A DNA stretch of 64,000 nt from Flavihumibacter soli. Its GTDB lineage: Bacteria > Bacteroidota > Bacteroidia > Sphingobacteriales > Sphingobacteriaceae. Positions within the stretch are counted from its first letter, which is position 1, and each line of letters opens with the position of its first letter. The translations under genes were made by a program, and so were the position numbers. The notes under the pieces are model-generated. The model saw only the letters and a program-made list of their open reading frames with translations. It had not been told where the DNA came from and searched no databases. Where the stretch lies: the NCBI RefSeq assembly GCF_010692725.1, contig NZ_JAAFZB010000096.1, forward strand, positions 620,001 to 684,000, read 5' to 3'. This document shows positions 9,021 through 16,668 of this stretch, piece by piece.

Positions 9021-11407
9021 TATAATTCGATGATCACTCCTATTGTCGGGAGAATATTCCCGTTTTCATTATCTATTAATTTTGTCTTGTAACGTGCCGT
9101 ATCAGCCGGATCATCCTGTGGCAAGCCATCAGCTGAACGGTCTAAAAGCAGTATAGGCTGCAGCTTATATTTATTATATGTCAGGTTTTGTATATCCAGA
9201 TAAACATTAAGGCTAAACTTCTGAAAGGGATATTTTTTGTCAACACGCAGATCTAACTGATGGAAGTTGCCTAACCTGTTTTCGTTCAGCTGGTCATAGT
9301 CCTGAATTCCCTGCGGATATACTGAGTAATTACTTTTAAGAGATGAGGTCTCAATATCATAAGGACTGTAAGGACTGCCGCCGCTCAATCTCAATTTAGC
9401 ACCGATCTCCCAGTTTTTTTTAAGCAGCTTGCCGCCAGTCATACTGACAATATAGCGCGTATCCCATGATGACGGCACATAAACGTCATTCTTATCCTGG
9501 AACTCGCTCTTGAAAAGAGTTAAGGCAAATATTCCGTAAAAACCCTTGTTCAGTCGCTGCTGAGCCAGGAACTCAGCTCCATAAGACCGCCCGATAGTAA
9601 AACCCGTTACAGGCCTGTTTCCAATAACTCCGAAGTCGGCACCCAAGTTCGCAAGCGGAATATCGTTTCCCAAAACATTAATGATCGGGTACTGATCGTA
9701 ATATTTATAGAACCCTTCCACTGTGAAGCGCGTGTTTTTCAGCGTGTTATATTCTAACCCGAGCACAACCTGGCTTGAACGAATATAATCCACCTCTTTA
9801 TTTAACAAAGGTCCGCTGGTTTGCGCCCGGTATCCCAGTACGGTATATGCCGGAAGCTGGTAATAAATCCCGGTATTGGCATTCACGCTTAGTTTATCAG
9901 TGAAATTGTACGAAGCTGAGATCCGCGGGGAAATAGTTCTGCTCAGGTCATTCATTCTGGCTGAGTAGGTATTGGCATCGGCCCTTAATCCGGCGGAAAT
10001 AACCAATTTCTCGCCGAACATCGAACGACTTACCTGGCCAAATAAACCATATTTAATAATGTCCAGTTCAGATGCGTATTCGGAGCTTCCGAAAGGTAGA
10101 ACAAACAACGAACTTGTGCTGTATGCGGCACTTTCAATCCCGAAACCGTAATTAATTTTGTATGCGCCCTCCTGGCTGTTGTTCTCAAACCGTAGCTTAT
10201 TCTCAATTTCTTTCGATGAATAATCCAAGGTATTCAGCTTATTCTCATCGTTATCCTGGAATTTTTCAGCTCTGTTATCCAGATAGCTGCGACTTAAAAC
10301 AACAGTAGAATATCCCCTACTCCGGTAGTTTTTATAATTTGCTCCTATGGTATAGCTATCCTGCTCATTGACGGGAATGTTAGACAGGATATAGATGTTC
10401 TGTTCTGTCGGATCGGTATCGAAATTAAGCTTGAACCGGTCAACAGCCCCTAAACCCAGTAATGTTAATTCATTTTTAGAATTGAAGCGGGTCTTGATCT
10501 TGAACTGGTAATCCTGGTATGACGGCAGAAACGGCAAACCGATGATTTTGAATAAACCCTGGAGATAAGAGTAGCGGTAAGACGCAATGAAAGTGGTTTT
10601 ATCATTGAGCGGCCCTTCGAAAGTCGCGGCTGCATCACTGAAGCCGGCAGTTAACGATGCTGCCAGCTTTTCCTTGTTGCCGTCCTTTTGCTTGAACTCA
10701 AAGACAGAACTTAAACTGTTCCCCCGGTTAGCCGGGAAAGCTCCCGAATAAAAATCAACCTCGCGAATGAAGTCGACATTGATCAGCCCGACCGGCCCAC
10801 CGGACGATCCCTGGGTTGCGAAATGATTTATGTTTGGAATCTCCACCCCGTCGATATAGAACCGGTTTTCATTGGGTGCCCCGCCCCTGATGATGATATC
10901 ATTCCGAAAGCTAACCGGGGCTGATACGCCTGGTAAAGATTGAATGACCCTGGAGATATCACGGTTACCACCCGGATTGCGCTTTATTTCCGTTGAGCCA
11001 ATAGTTCTCAGGGATACCGGGCTTTCTACCGGCTTGATAAATACAGGAGTTCTGATACTTACTTCCTGGAGAGTGGACGCCTCCGTTTCTAATTCCGCAT
11101 CCACGAAAGATGTCCGGGAATTGCTGACCTGTATATCAAAAACACTTTTTGCTTTATATCCAACGCTTGAGAAACGGATATTGTAAACACCCGGCTTTAA
11201 GCCGCTGAACTTGTAATAACCCGTTGAGTCGGTAATCGTCGCCTTACCGATATCCGGCAAATTTACTGAGACTCCCGGAAGCGCCTGGTTTGTTAGTCCA
11301 TCAGTAAGCTTCCCGGTTATAATACCTGTTGATAACTCATTGACTTGAGCCTCAACCACAGGGCTGATACCAAAGATGAAAATTAAAAGTCCTATATATC
11401 TTTTCAT
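9020..11407 (-). CDS. TonB-dependent outer-membrane receptor with CarboxypepD_reg domain
   Basis: An outer-membrane active transporter. The ATG at 11405-11407 gives a 795-residue protein with a signal peptide (MKRYIGLLIFIFG to VEAQ); an upstream TTG would add six residues and is less likely. The order is signal peptide, a CarboxypepD_reg-like beta-sandwich (around residues 28-110, with TDSTGYYKFSGLKPGVYNI), a plug domain (SLPGVSAPVSFRNDIIIRGG, ENRFYIDGVEIPN), then a long beta-barrel. No SusD partner is nearby. The one-base overlap with hemH invites the idea of iron or haem uptake, but the substrate is not shown by sequence. Confidence 0.88.
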   Translation of the reverse strand: MKRYIGLLIFIFGISPVVEAQVNELSTGIITGKLTDGLTNQALPGVSVNLPDIGKATITDSTGYYKFSGLKPGVYNIRFSSVGYKAKSVFDIQVSNSRTSFVDAELETEASTLQEVSIRTPVFIKPVESPVSLRTIGSTEIKRNPGGNRDISRVIQSLPGVSAPVSFRNDIIIRGGAPNENRFYIDGVEIPNINHFATQGSSGGPVGLINVDFIREVDFYSGAFPANRGNSLSSVFEFKQKDGNKEKLAASLTAGFSDAAATFEGPLNDKTTFIASYRYSYLQGLFKIIGLPFLPSYQDYQFKIKTRFNSKNELTLLGLGAVDRFKLNFDTDPTEQNIYILSNIPVNEQDSYTIGANYKNYRSRGYSTVVLSRSYLDNRAEKFQDNDENKLNTLDYSSKEIENKLRFENNSQEGAYKINYGFGIESAAYSTSSLFVLPFGSSEYASELDIIKYGLFGQVSRSMFGEKLVISAGLRADANTYSARMNDLSRTISPRISASYNFTDKLSVNANTGIYYQLPAYTVLGYRAQTSGPLLNKEVDYIRSSQVVLGLEYNTLKNTRFTVEGFYKYYDQYPIINVLGNDIPLANLGADFGVIGNRPVTGFTIGRSYGAEFLAQQRLNKGFYGIFALTLFKSEFQDKNDVYVPSSWDTRYIVSMTGGKLLKKNWEIGAKLRLSGGSPYSPYDIETSSLKSNYSVYPQGIQDYDQLNENRLGNFHQLDLRVDKKYPFQKFSLNVYLDIQNLTYNKYKLQPILLLDRSADGLPQDDPADTARYKTKLIDNENGNILPTIGVIIEL

Positions 11408-11536
11408 ACGGGCGTTTGCCGGCAAAAATACTGCAAAGTCCAGACGACTCTACTAACGGCAATTAATATCAGTTCTTTTTACGGCCGTATGACCAATGGG
11501 TAAACCTTAAACGAAAAATATCCTCCAATAAACGGG

Positions 11537-12385
11537 TTAATATGATTCAAGAACATCTTTAACTTCTTTCATCAGCCACATCGGAGTGGAGGTTGCCCCG
11601 CAAATACCAACCTTATCATCGGGGCTAAACATTCCAGGGGAGAGTTCTTCAGCTTTTGAAATGAAGACAGTATTGGGGTTATATTGGCGACACACCTCAT
11701 AAAGCACTTTGCCGTTAGACGATTTAACGCCCGACACAAAAATGATCTTATCGAAATCTTTTACAAATTTCCGAAGATCATCATACCGGTTGGAGACTTG
11801 CCGGCAGATTGTATCGTTGGCTTTAACTTCATAGCCCCTGCTGATCAATTCATCCTTGATATTGTAAAATTTATCGGTGCTTTTCGTCGTCTGGCTGTAT
11901 AGCGTAAACTTCTCCGGAAGGTCGACATCCTCCAGCTCAGCAATATCCTGGAAAACAAGGGCTTCGTTGTTCGTTTGTCCCTGCAAACCGATAACTTCAG
12001 CATGTCCATGCTTTCCGAAGATCAGGATCTTTTCCTCTGCGTCATGCGAATTCTTTATGCGGTTCTGCAATTTTAATACAACAGGGCAGGAGGCATCGAT
12101 GAGAGTAATATTATTCTCCAGAGCCAGCTTATAAGTTTCAGGGGCTTCACCATGTGCGCGGATCAGGACCTTTTCATTTCTGAGAGACTTCAGGTCTTCA
12201 TGCGAAATAATCCTTAAACCCTTCCTTTTCAGGCGGTCAACTTCTTCATCATTGTGAACAATATCCCCCAGGCAGTATAAATATCCTTCGTTATCCAGAA
12301 TATCTTCAGCCATATCGATGGCGTAAACAACGCCAAAGCAGAATCCTGAATCCCTATCGATTGATACCTGAAGATTATAGCCCAT
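11537..12385 (-). CDS. ispH: 4-hydroxy-3-methylbut-2-enyl diphosphate reductase
   Basis: The last enzyme of the MEP isoprenoid pathway, an iron-sulfur protein producing IPP and DMAPP. The 282-residue protein carries the three cluster cysteines in their usual settings: SGFCFGVV (Cys16), IDASCPVV in the middle and GICGATSTP near the end. RAHGEAPETY and SQTTKS are further family markers. A -7-like element TATTTTTG lies about 38 bases upstream of the ATG on the minus strand. The gene stands alone between the TonB-dependent receptor and a DoxX gene. Confidence 0.95.
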   Translation of the reverse strand: MGYNLQVSIDRDSGFCFGVVYAIDMAEDILDNEGYLYCLGDIVHNDEEVDRLKRKGLRIISHEDLKSLRNEKVLIRAHGEAPETYKLALENNITLIDASCPVVLKLQNRIKNSHDAEEKILIFGKHGHAEVIGLQGQTNNEALVFQDIAELEDVDLPEKFTLYSQTTKSTDKFYNIKDELISRGYEVKANDTICRQVSNRYDDLRKFVKDFDKIIFVSGVKSSNGKVLYEVCRQYNPNTVFISKAEELSPGMFSPDDKVGICGATSTPMWLMKEVKDVLESY

Positions 12386-12422
12386 TTTCTAATTAATTGC
12401 GTGCGCCTTTAGTCGCGTTATG

Positions 12423-12430
12423 CAAAAATA
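12423..12430 (-). promoter_or_regulatory. Candidate -7 promoter element of ispH
   Basis: On the minus strand the sequence reads TATTTTTG, an exact match to the Bacteroidota -7 consensus TAnnTTTG, placed about 38 bases before the ispH ATG. A TTG occurs upstream but at a spacing of about 28 bases rather than the usual 19-21, so only the -7 half is well supported. Confidence 0.35.
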
Positions 12431-12562
12431 CAAAAATTGTTCCTTAGGTATATAAATGCAATAATAAAGAAGCATTTGAGTGAGCACCATAAAGGAGCAT
12501 ACCCAGTCTTTGGATTAGCCTAGCATTTCATAGCTTTAATAATACAGAAAATAGTCCCGGGC

Positions 12563-12594
12563 AAAAAAAAGACTGCCCCTAGTGGAGCAGTCTT
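12563..12594 (-). terminator. Rho-independent terminator after the DoxX gene
   Basis: A perfect 8-bp stem (12569-12576 with 12587-12594, arms AAGACTGC / GCAGTCTT) with a 10-base loop is followed on the minus strand by a run of eight T. It begins about 20 bases after the stop codon of the DoxX gene. Clear intrinsic terminator. Confidence 0.9.
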
Positions 12595-12615
12595 AACTTC
12601 TTTGGATCATGACAA

Positions 12616-13065
12616 TTATTTAGAGCGATTCATTTTCATCCAGTGATCTACAGAGTAAGGTCCCGAGCCCACTACCCAGAAAAGGATCAACAACATCAGG
12701 ACAATAACAGACAACCAGAGTTCAGAATTAAGGGGTGAAAATCCTTTTGAAATATTGACAAAGAAAACGGCACCAACCAAAATGGGAATCTGAATAACGA
12801 CGGCAAACCTTGTAACCAGGCCGATAATGATGAGAACGCCGCCAACAAGATGAGCAAAAGCAATTACGTGAGTTAAGGCCATGGCCATTAAACCTGAAAA
12901 GCTGTAGACACTATTCTGAACAAAAAAGTCCTTAAGCACATCGGTGTCAGAAACAAAAGAGATTCCTTTCATTAGTATCACAAGGCCTAGCACTACACGC
13001 AAAGCATCCAGCCATTTAGCATGATGAACGTCGCCCCAATGTTCGATTTTCTGTACCGTATTCAT
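12616..13065 (-). CDS. DoxX family membrane protein
   Basis: A 149-residue integral membrane protein with four predicted helices (around 20-40, 58-80, 86-105 and 115-137) and the DoxX-type first segment LDALRVVLGLVILMKGISF. DoxX-family proteins are linked to redox or thiosulfate-related membrane complexes, but for this branch the function is unknown. The start is unusual for this phylum: AAAGGAGGT sits five bases before the ATG, a textbook Shine-Dalgarno site, whereas the neighbours show AT-rich leaders. It has its own terminator and is probably monocistronic. Confidence 0.85.
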   Translation of the reverse strand: MNTVQKIEHWGDVHHAKWLDALRVVLGLVILMKGISFVSDTDVLKDFFVQNSVYSFSGLMAMALTHVIAFAHLVGGVLIIIGLVTRFAVVIQIPILVGAVFFVNISKGFSPLNSELWLSVIVLMLLILFWVVGSGPYSVDHWMKMNRSK

Positions 13066-13078
13066 AGTTACCTCCTTT
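13066..13078 (-). promoter_or_regulatory. Strong Shine-Dalgarno site of the DoxX gene
   Basis: On the minus strand AAAGGAGGTAACT directly precedes the ATG. GGAGG is five bases from the start. Bacteroidota ribosomes generally make little use of this signal, so its presence is notable. Confidence 0.7.
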
Positions 13079-13168
13079 AATGAATTTTAAAAAATTGGTT
13101 ATATGAATTTACAGAAATCCTTACGGAATTCACAATTAGAGACGCTCATAATTGAACAGTGCGTTCTG

Positions 13169-14581
13169 TTATTTTAAAACATCCAGCACTCTGAACAACT
13201 TCTGCCTAACCGCCGAGCTGCTGCCGCTGTAATTATTGATGATGATGGAGAATACAACAGGCACCCCAGATGCGCTGGTTTCATAACCAGTGTAAGCGAT
13301 CACATCATTGATACTACCGCTTTTCATCTTCATGTTGTTATAAACCGGAAAGCTGTCAAAATAAGATTTAAACCAGGGTTCTTTCCTGGCTGATAAGAGT
13401 ATTTGAGCCATGGCAAGCGTTGTGATCCGGTTAGCCGGCGAAAGCCCGCTCCCGTCGTAAATATTCAAAGCGTTTTGATCAATACCGAGCTTATTCTGCC
13501 ACAGTTCTTTTACTGCTTCGACACCATCAGATGTTTCCGCCCCTTTTCCGGAGTTAAGCGCCAGAGATCTGACCAGATGTTCACCATACAAATTGATGCT
13601 TTTCTGGTTAAACCAGTATACGATCTGGCTCAAGGTGGGAGATATATGCACAGAAATAATCTTCCCAGCCGGCAGAAAACTTTGTTTATCAGCTGATAGC
13701 TGCCTGCCGGTAACAGGACCGGAAGTAAATCGGATACCAAGGCTTCCTAAAGTGTCTTGCAGGCGGTAGGCCAGTTCAAAGGCAGGATCGGGAACAGATG
13801 CCGCAATTGTTTTTTTCAGGTCGAGGCCATAAGTTCCCCGGAGGTAGATGATATTAGTATAGGGCGCCGAGTAGGCATATACATTATCGCCACTCCCTGC
13901 ATTGCCCGTTGTCACTTCATTAATGATCTTTAAATAGCTCATTTCGGGAACCGTTCTAACCAATGTCACCGGGTCGCCGGCTTTGTTGCCGGGCCTAAAG
14001 ATCAGATCGAACTGGTTCTCATGCCATGTGAGTGAGTTGGGTCCGGCTCCATAGTAATTGCCTATATCCTGCCAGATCCAGCCGCCGGGTAAGGTTTGAG
14101 TTCCGAGAAGTGAATCATCCGCTATCAGCCTGCCGTTCACCCTTTTTATGCCACTAGCCCTGATGGCCAGCACCCATTTATTGAAAACAGCTTCCTGCTT
14201 CGTTTCACTGTAACGCCAGCTGCCCAGAGTTGGGTCTCCCCCACCTTTTATGATCAAATCGCCGTTCAGGACTCCATCCACATTGATACTCCCCGAATAA
14301 CCTAATGTGGTATTCCAGGTATTCTCGGAACCCAGCAGGTGATAGGCAGCGGCTGAAGTGACAGTCTTTAAGGTAGAGGCAGGCGCCAGTCCGGTGTTGC
14401 CATTGTCAGAAAAGACGATCTCGCCACTCTCGGCATTTAAAACCGTTAATGAGGCGCTGGCATATTTCAGCTGAACATCATTCTTGAGAGCTGAATAGGC
14501 TTTCTCAACTTTCTGAGAAAGGGCCTGAGAAAAGGCTTGAAATACAAAAAGGCAAAAAAATGCGGTAAAGGATAATTTCAT
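13169..14581 (-). CDS. dacB: D-alanyl-D-alanine carboxypeptidase/endopeptidase (PBP4, peptidase S13)
   Basis: A periplasmic class C low-molecular-mass penicillin-binding protein that trims or cleaves peptidoglycan cross-links. The 470-residue sequence has a signal peptide (residues 1-19), the nucleophile motif STLK at 69-72 in the context LAPASTLKTV, an SIN motif (SxN) in NQKSINLYGEHL, and KSG in MKMKSGSIND. The long stretch between the first two motifs is the insertion typical of S13 enzymes. It is followed after about 40 bases by no further gene in the same direction except the EEP hydrolase upstream, so it may form a two-gene unit with that one. Confidence 0.93.
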   Translation of the reverse strand: MKLSFTAFFCLFVFQAFSQALSQKVEKAYSALKNDVQLKYASASLTVLNAESGEIVFSDNGNTGLAPASTLKTVTSAAAYHLLGSENTWNTTLGYSGSINVDGVLNGDLIIKGGGDPTLGSWRYSETKQEAVFNKWVLAIRASGIKRVNGRLIADDSLLGTQTLPGGWIWQDIGNYYGAGPNSLTWHENQFDLIFRPGNKAGDPVTLVRTVPEMSYLKIINEVTTGNAGSGDNVYAYSAPYTNIIYLRGTYGLDLKKTIAASVPDPAFELAYRLQDTLGSLGIRFTSGPVTGRQLSADKQSFLPAGKIISVHISPTLSQIVYWFNQKSINLYGEHLVRSLALNSGKGAETSDGVEAVKELWQNKLGIDQNALNIYDGSGLSPANRITTLAMAQILLSARKEPWFKSYFDSFPVYNNMKMKSGSINDVIAYTGYETSASGVPVVFSIIINNYSGSSSAVRQKLFRVLDVLK

Positions 14582-14623
14582 CTCTGAAGGCGGAATTGGT
14601 GCATTACAATAAGTGTTTACAGC

Positions 14624-15454
14624 CTATTTTAACCTGACCTTTACAAAAACGGGCAGATGGTCTGAAGGATAGCGCTGGTTTTTAGAATCGGATAAAACGG
14701 CAAACTTCAATACCCCGATCTTATCGTTTACAAAAATATAGTCTATGCGTTCCTTCAGTTCTGCATTGAACCTGAAAGCATTAAATGTACCCGCAGGACC
14801 ATAAGGCTTAGCTTTTGAAACATCTTTCGTATCTTTCAGAAGGGTTTTGATCTCAGTTACCGGGGGCGTATCGGGAGCCGTATTCAGATCGCCGGTCAGG
14901 AATACAGGAAATTTCCCAGCGATCTCGCCTATCTTTTTACGGATTAGTTCGGAGGACTTTAATCTTGCGTTTCCTCCCATGTGATCGTAATGAGTATTGA
15001 ACACATAAAATTCCTTTTTCACTGACTTATCGAACAACTTTACCCATGTACAGATCCGGATAATTTGCGCATCCCATCCCTTCGATGGTTTTTCGGGCGT
15101 TTCTGAGAGCCAGAAAGTACCGGCATCTTTTTTTTCAAAGCGCGCTTTATCATAATAGATAGCGGTATACTCACCTTTGGTCATTCCGTCTTCCCGTCCC
15201 ACACCTTCCAGCCCAAAGCGACTGCTGTTCAGGAGAAAATCAACCTGCTCTTTCAATGCCTCCTGAACGCATAATATATCTGTATCATAAAATTCAACCA
15301 GGTCTTTTACCCACTCCTTCCGGTTGGGCCATGCGTTTATACTATCTCCGGGATTGTTATAACGAATGTTGTAGGTCATGATGTTAATGTCCTGCTGTGC
15401 AGAAGCTGTCCCGAACATAAGGCAAAGAATGGTGCATACAATGAATGATCGCAT
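14624..15454 (-). CDS. Secreted endonuclease/exonuclease/phosphatase family hydrolase
   Basis: A 276-residue exported member of the EEP superfamily (DNase I-like fold). The signal peptide ends at TASAQ near residue 19. Catalytic motifs are in order: MTYNIRYNN, the metal-binding glutamate in CVQEAL, NTHYDHMGG, LTGDLNTAPD and the C-terminal SDHLPV. Members hydrolyse phosphodiester or phosphomonoester bonds in nucleic acids, inositol phosphates or sphingomyelin; this branch is commonly annotated only at family level. It lies 42 bases upstream of dacB on the same strand and may be co-transcribed with it. Confidence 0.87.
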   Translation of the reverse strand: MRSFIVCTILCLMFGTASAQQDINIMTYNIRYNNPGDSINAWPNRKEWVKDLVEFYDTDILCVQEALKEQVDFLLNSSRFGLEGVGREDGMTKGEYTAIYYDKARFEKKDAGTFWLSETPEKPSKGWDAQIIRICTWVKLFDKSVKKEFYVFNTHYDHMGGNARLKSSELIRKKIGEIAGKFPVFLTGDLNTAPDTPPVTEIKTLLKDTKDVSKAKPYGPAGTFNAFRFNAELKERIDYIFVNDKIGVLKFAVLSDSKNQRYPSDHLPVFVKVRLK

Positions 15455-15584
15455 AGAGTTTAACTTTGAAGATTTTAATTTTTAATGAGTTGATTTACCA
15501 TAAGGTTCACCTCAAATATACACCCTTAATGAAATATTCGAAGCTTTAGATGAGCGGCTGGCCACTCTGTGAAATTTCCCTAAC

Positions 15585-15610
15585 AAAAAACCCGGCCTAA
15601 GAGCCGGGTT
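15585..15610 (-). terminator. Rho-independent terminator of asd
   Basis: A perfect 8-bp stem (15589-15596 with 15603-15610, arms AACCCGGC / GCCGGGTT) and a six-base loop are followed on the minus strand by a T run. It starts about 20 bases after the asd stop codon. Confidence 0.88.
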
Positions 15611-15631
15611 TAAATATTTATAATAATGATC

Positions 15632-16624
15632 TTAGCCGATTAAAGCATTTTTAATCAAATGTTCTGCGATCTGAACAGCGTTGGTAGCAGCCCCTTTGCG
15701 CAGGTTATCCGCAACGATCCAAAGATTTAAAGTATTGTCCTGGGATTCATCACGACGAATTCGGCCGACAAAAACTTCATCCCTCTCGTGCGCATCCTTT
15801 GGCATCGGGTATTTCAGGTTAGCCGGATCATCCACAACAATAACTCCTTCTTCCTTTTCAAGAATAGAACGAACTTCTGCAAGGTCGAAATCATTTTCGA
15901 ACTGGATGTTCACTGACTCTGAGTGGCCGCCCATCACCGGGATGCGAACGGTGGTCGCTGTAAGCCTGATGGAATCATCACCCATGATCTTCTTCGTTTC
16001 CAGGATCATTTTCATTTCTTCCTTGGTATATCCGTTCTCCTGGAAAACATCGATCTGCGGGATCACATTCAGATCTATAGTGTAAGGATAAGCCATTTCG
16101 CCATTAATTCCCTGACGTTCATTCATCATTTGCTCCACGGCCTTTACACCAGTACCTGTTACCGACTGGTATGTAGATACAACCACCCGTTTGATCTTAT
16201 AACGATCGTGCAGTGGCTTCAGAACCACCACCATCTGTATTGTGGAACAATTCGGATTGGCGATTATCTTGTCGTCCTTTCCTAAAACGTGTGCGTTTAC
16301 TTCCGGGACAACCAGTTTCTTGTCCGGATCCATTCTCCAGGCTGAAGAGTTGTCGATAACTGTTGTTCCTGCTTCAGCGAAGCGAGGAGCATCCTTTAAG
16401 GATGTACTTCCACCGGCTGAAAACAGCGCTACATCCGGCTTCATCGCAATAGCTTCATCTACAGTTACAACAGTGTACTTCTTTCCCTTGAACTCGATCT
16501 GTTTACCTGCACTCTTGGCTGAGGCTACCGGGATCAATTCTGTAACTGGGAAATTGCGCTCTGCTAAAACCTTTAACATCACCGATCCTACAAGACCGGT
16601 AGCGCCTACTACTGCGACTTTCAT
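15632..16624 (-). CDS. asd: Aspartate-semialdehyde dehydrogenase
   Basis: Reduces aspartyl phosphate to aspartate semialdehyde, the branch point toward lysine/diaminopimelate, threonine and methionine. The 330-residue protein has the NADP-binding GATGLVGSVML (7-17), the catalytic cysteine in NPNCSTIQ (Cys126), and the conserved RIPVMGGHSES segment. Length is typical. It is a single-gene unit with a strong terminator, divergent from the lamin-tail gene. Its presence in the same window as threonine dehydrogenase and kbl touches both synthesis and breakdown of threonine. Confidence 0.95.
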   Translation of the reverse strand: MKVAVVGATGLVGSVMLKVLAERNFPVTELIPVASAKSAGKQIEFKGKKYTVVTVDEAIAMKPDVALFSAGGSTSLKDAPRFAEAGTTVIDNSSAWRMDPDKKLVVPEVNAHVLGKDDKIIANPNCSTIQMVVVLKPLHDRYKIKRVVVSTYQSVTGTGVKAVEQMMNERQGINGEMAYPYTIDLNVIPQIDVFQENGYTKEEMKMILETKKIMGDDSIRLTATTVRIPVMGGHSESVNIQFENDFDLAEVRSILEKEEGVIVVDDPANLKYPMPKDAHERDEVFVGRIRRDESQDNTLNLWIVADNLRKGAATNAVQIAEHLIKNALIG

Positions 16625-16668
16625 GTGTAACTTTTGTTTAGTAAATTAATTTTTTGAATCAGGCAAAT

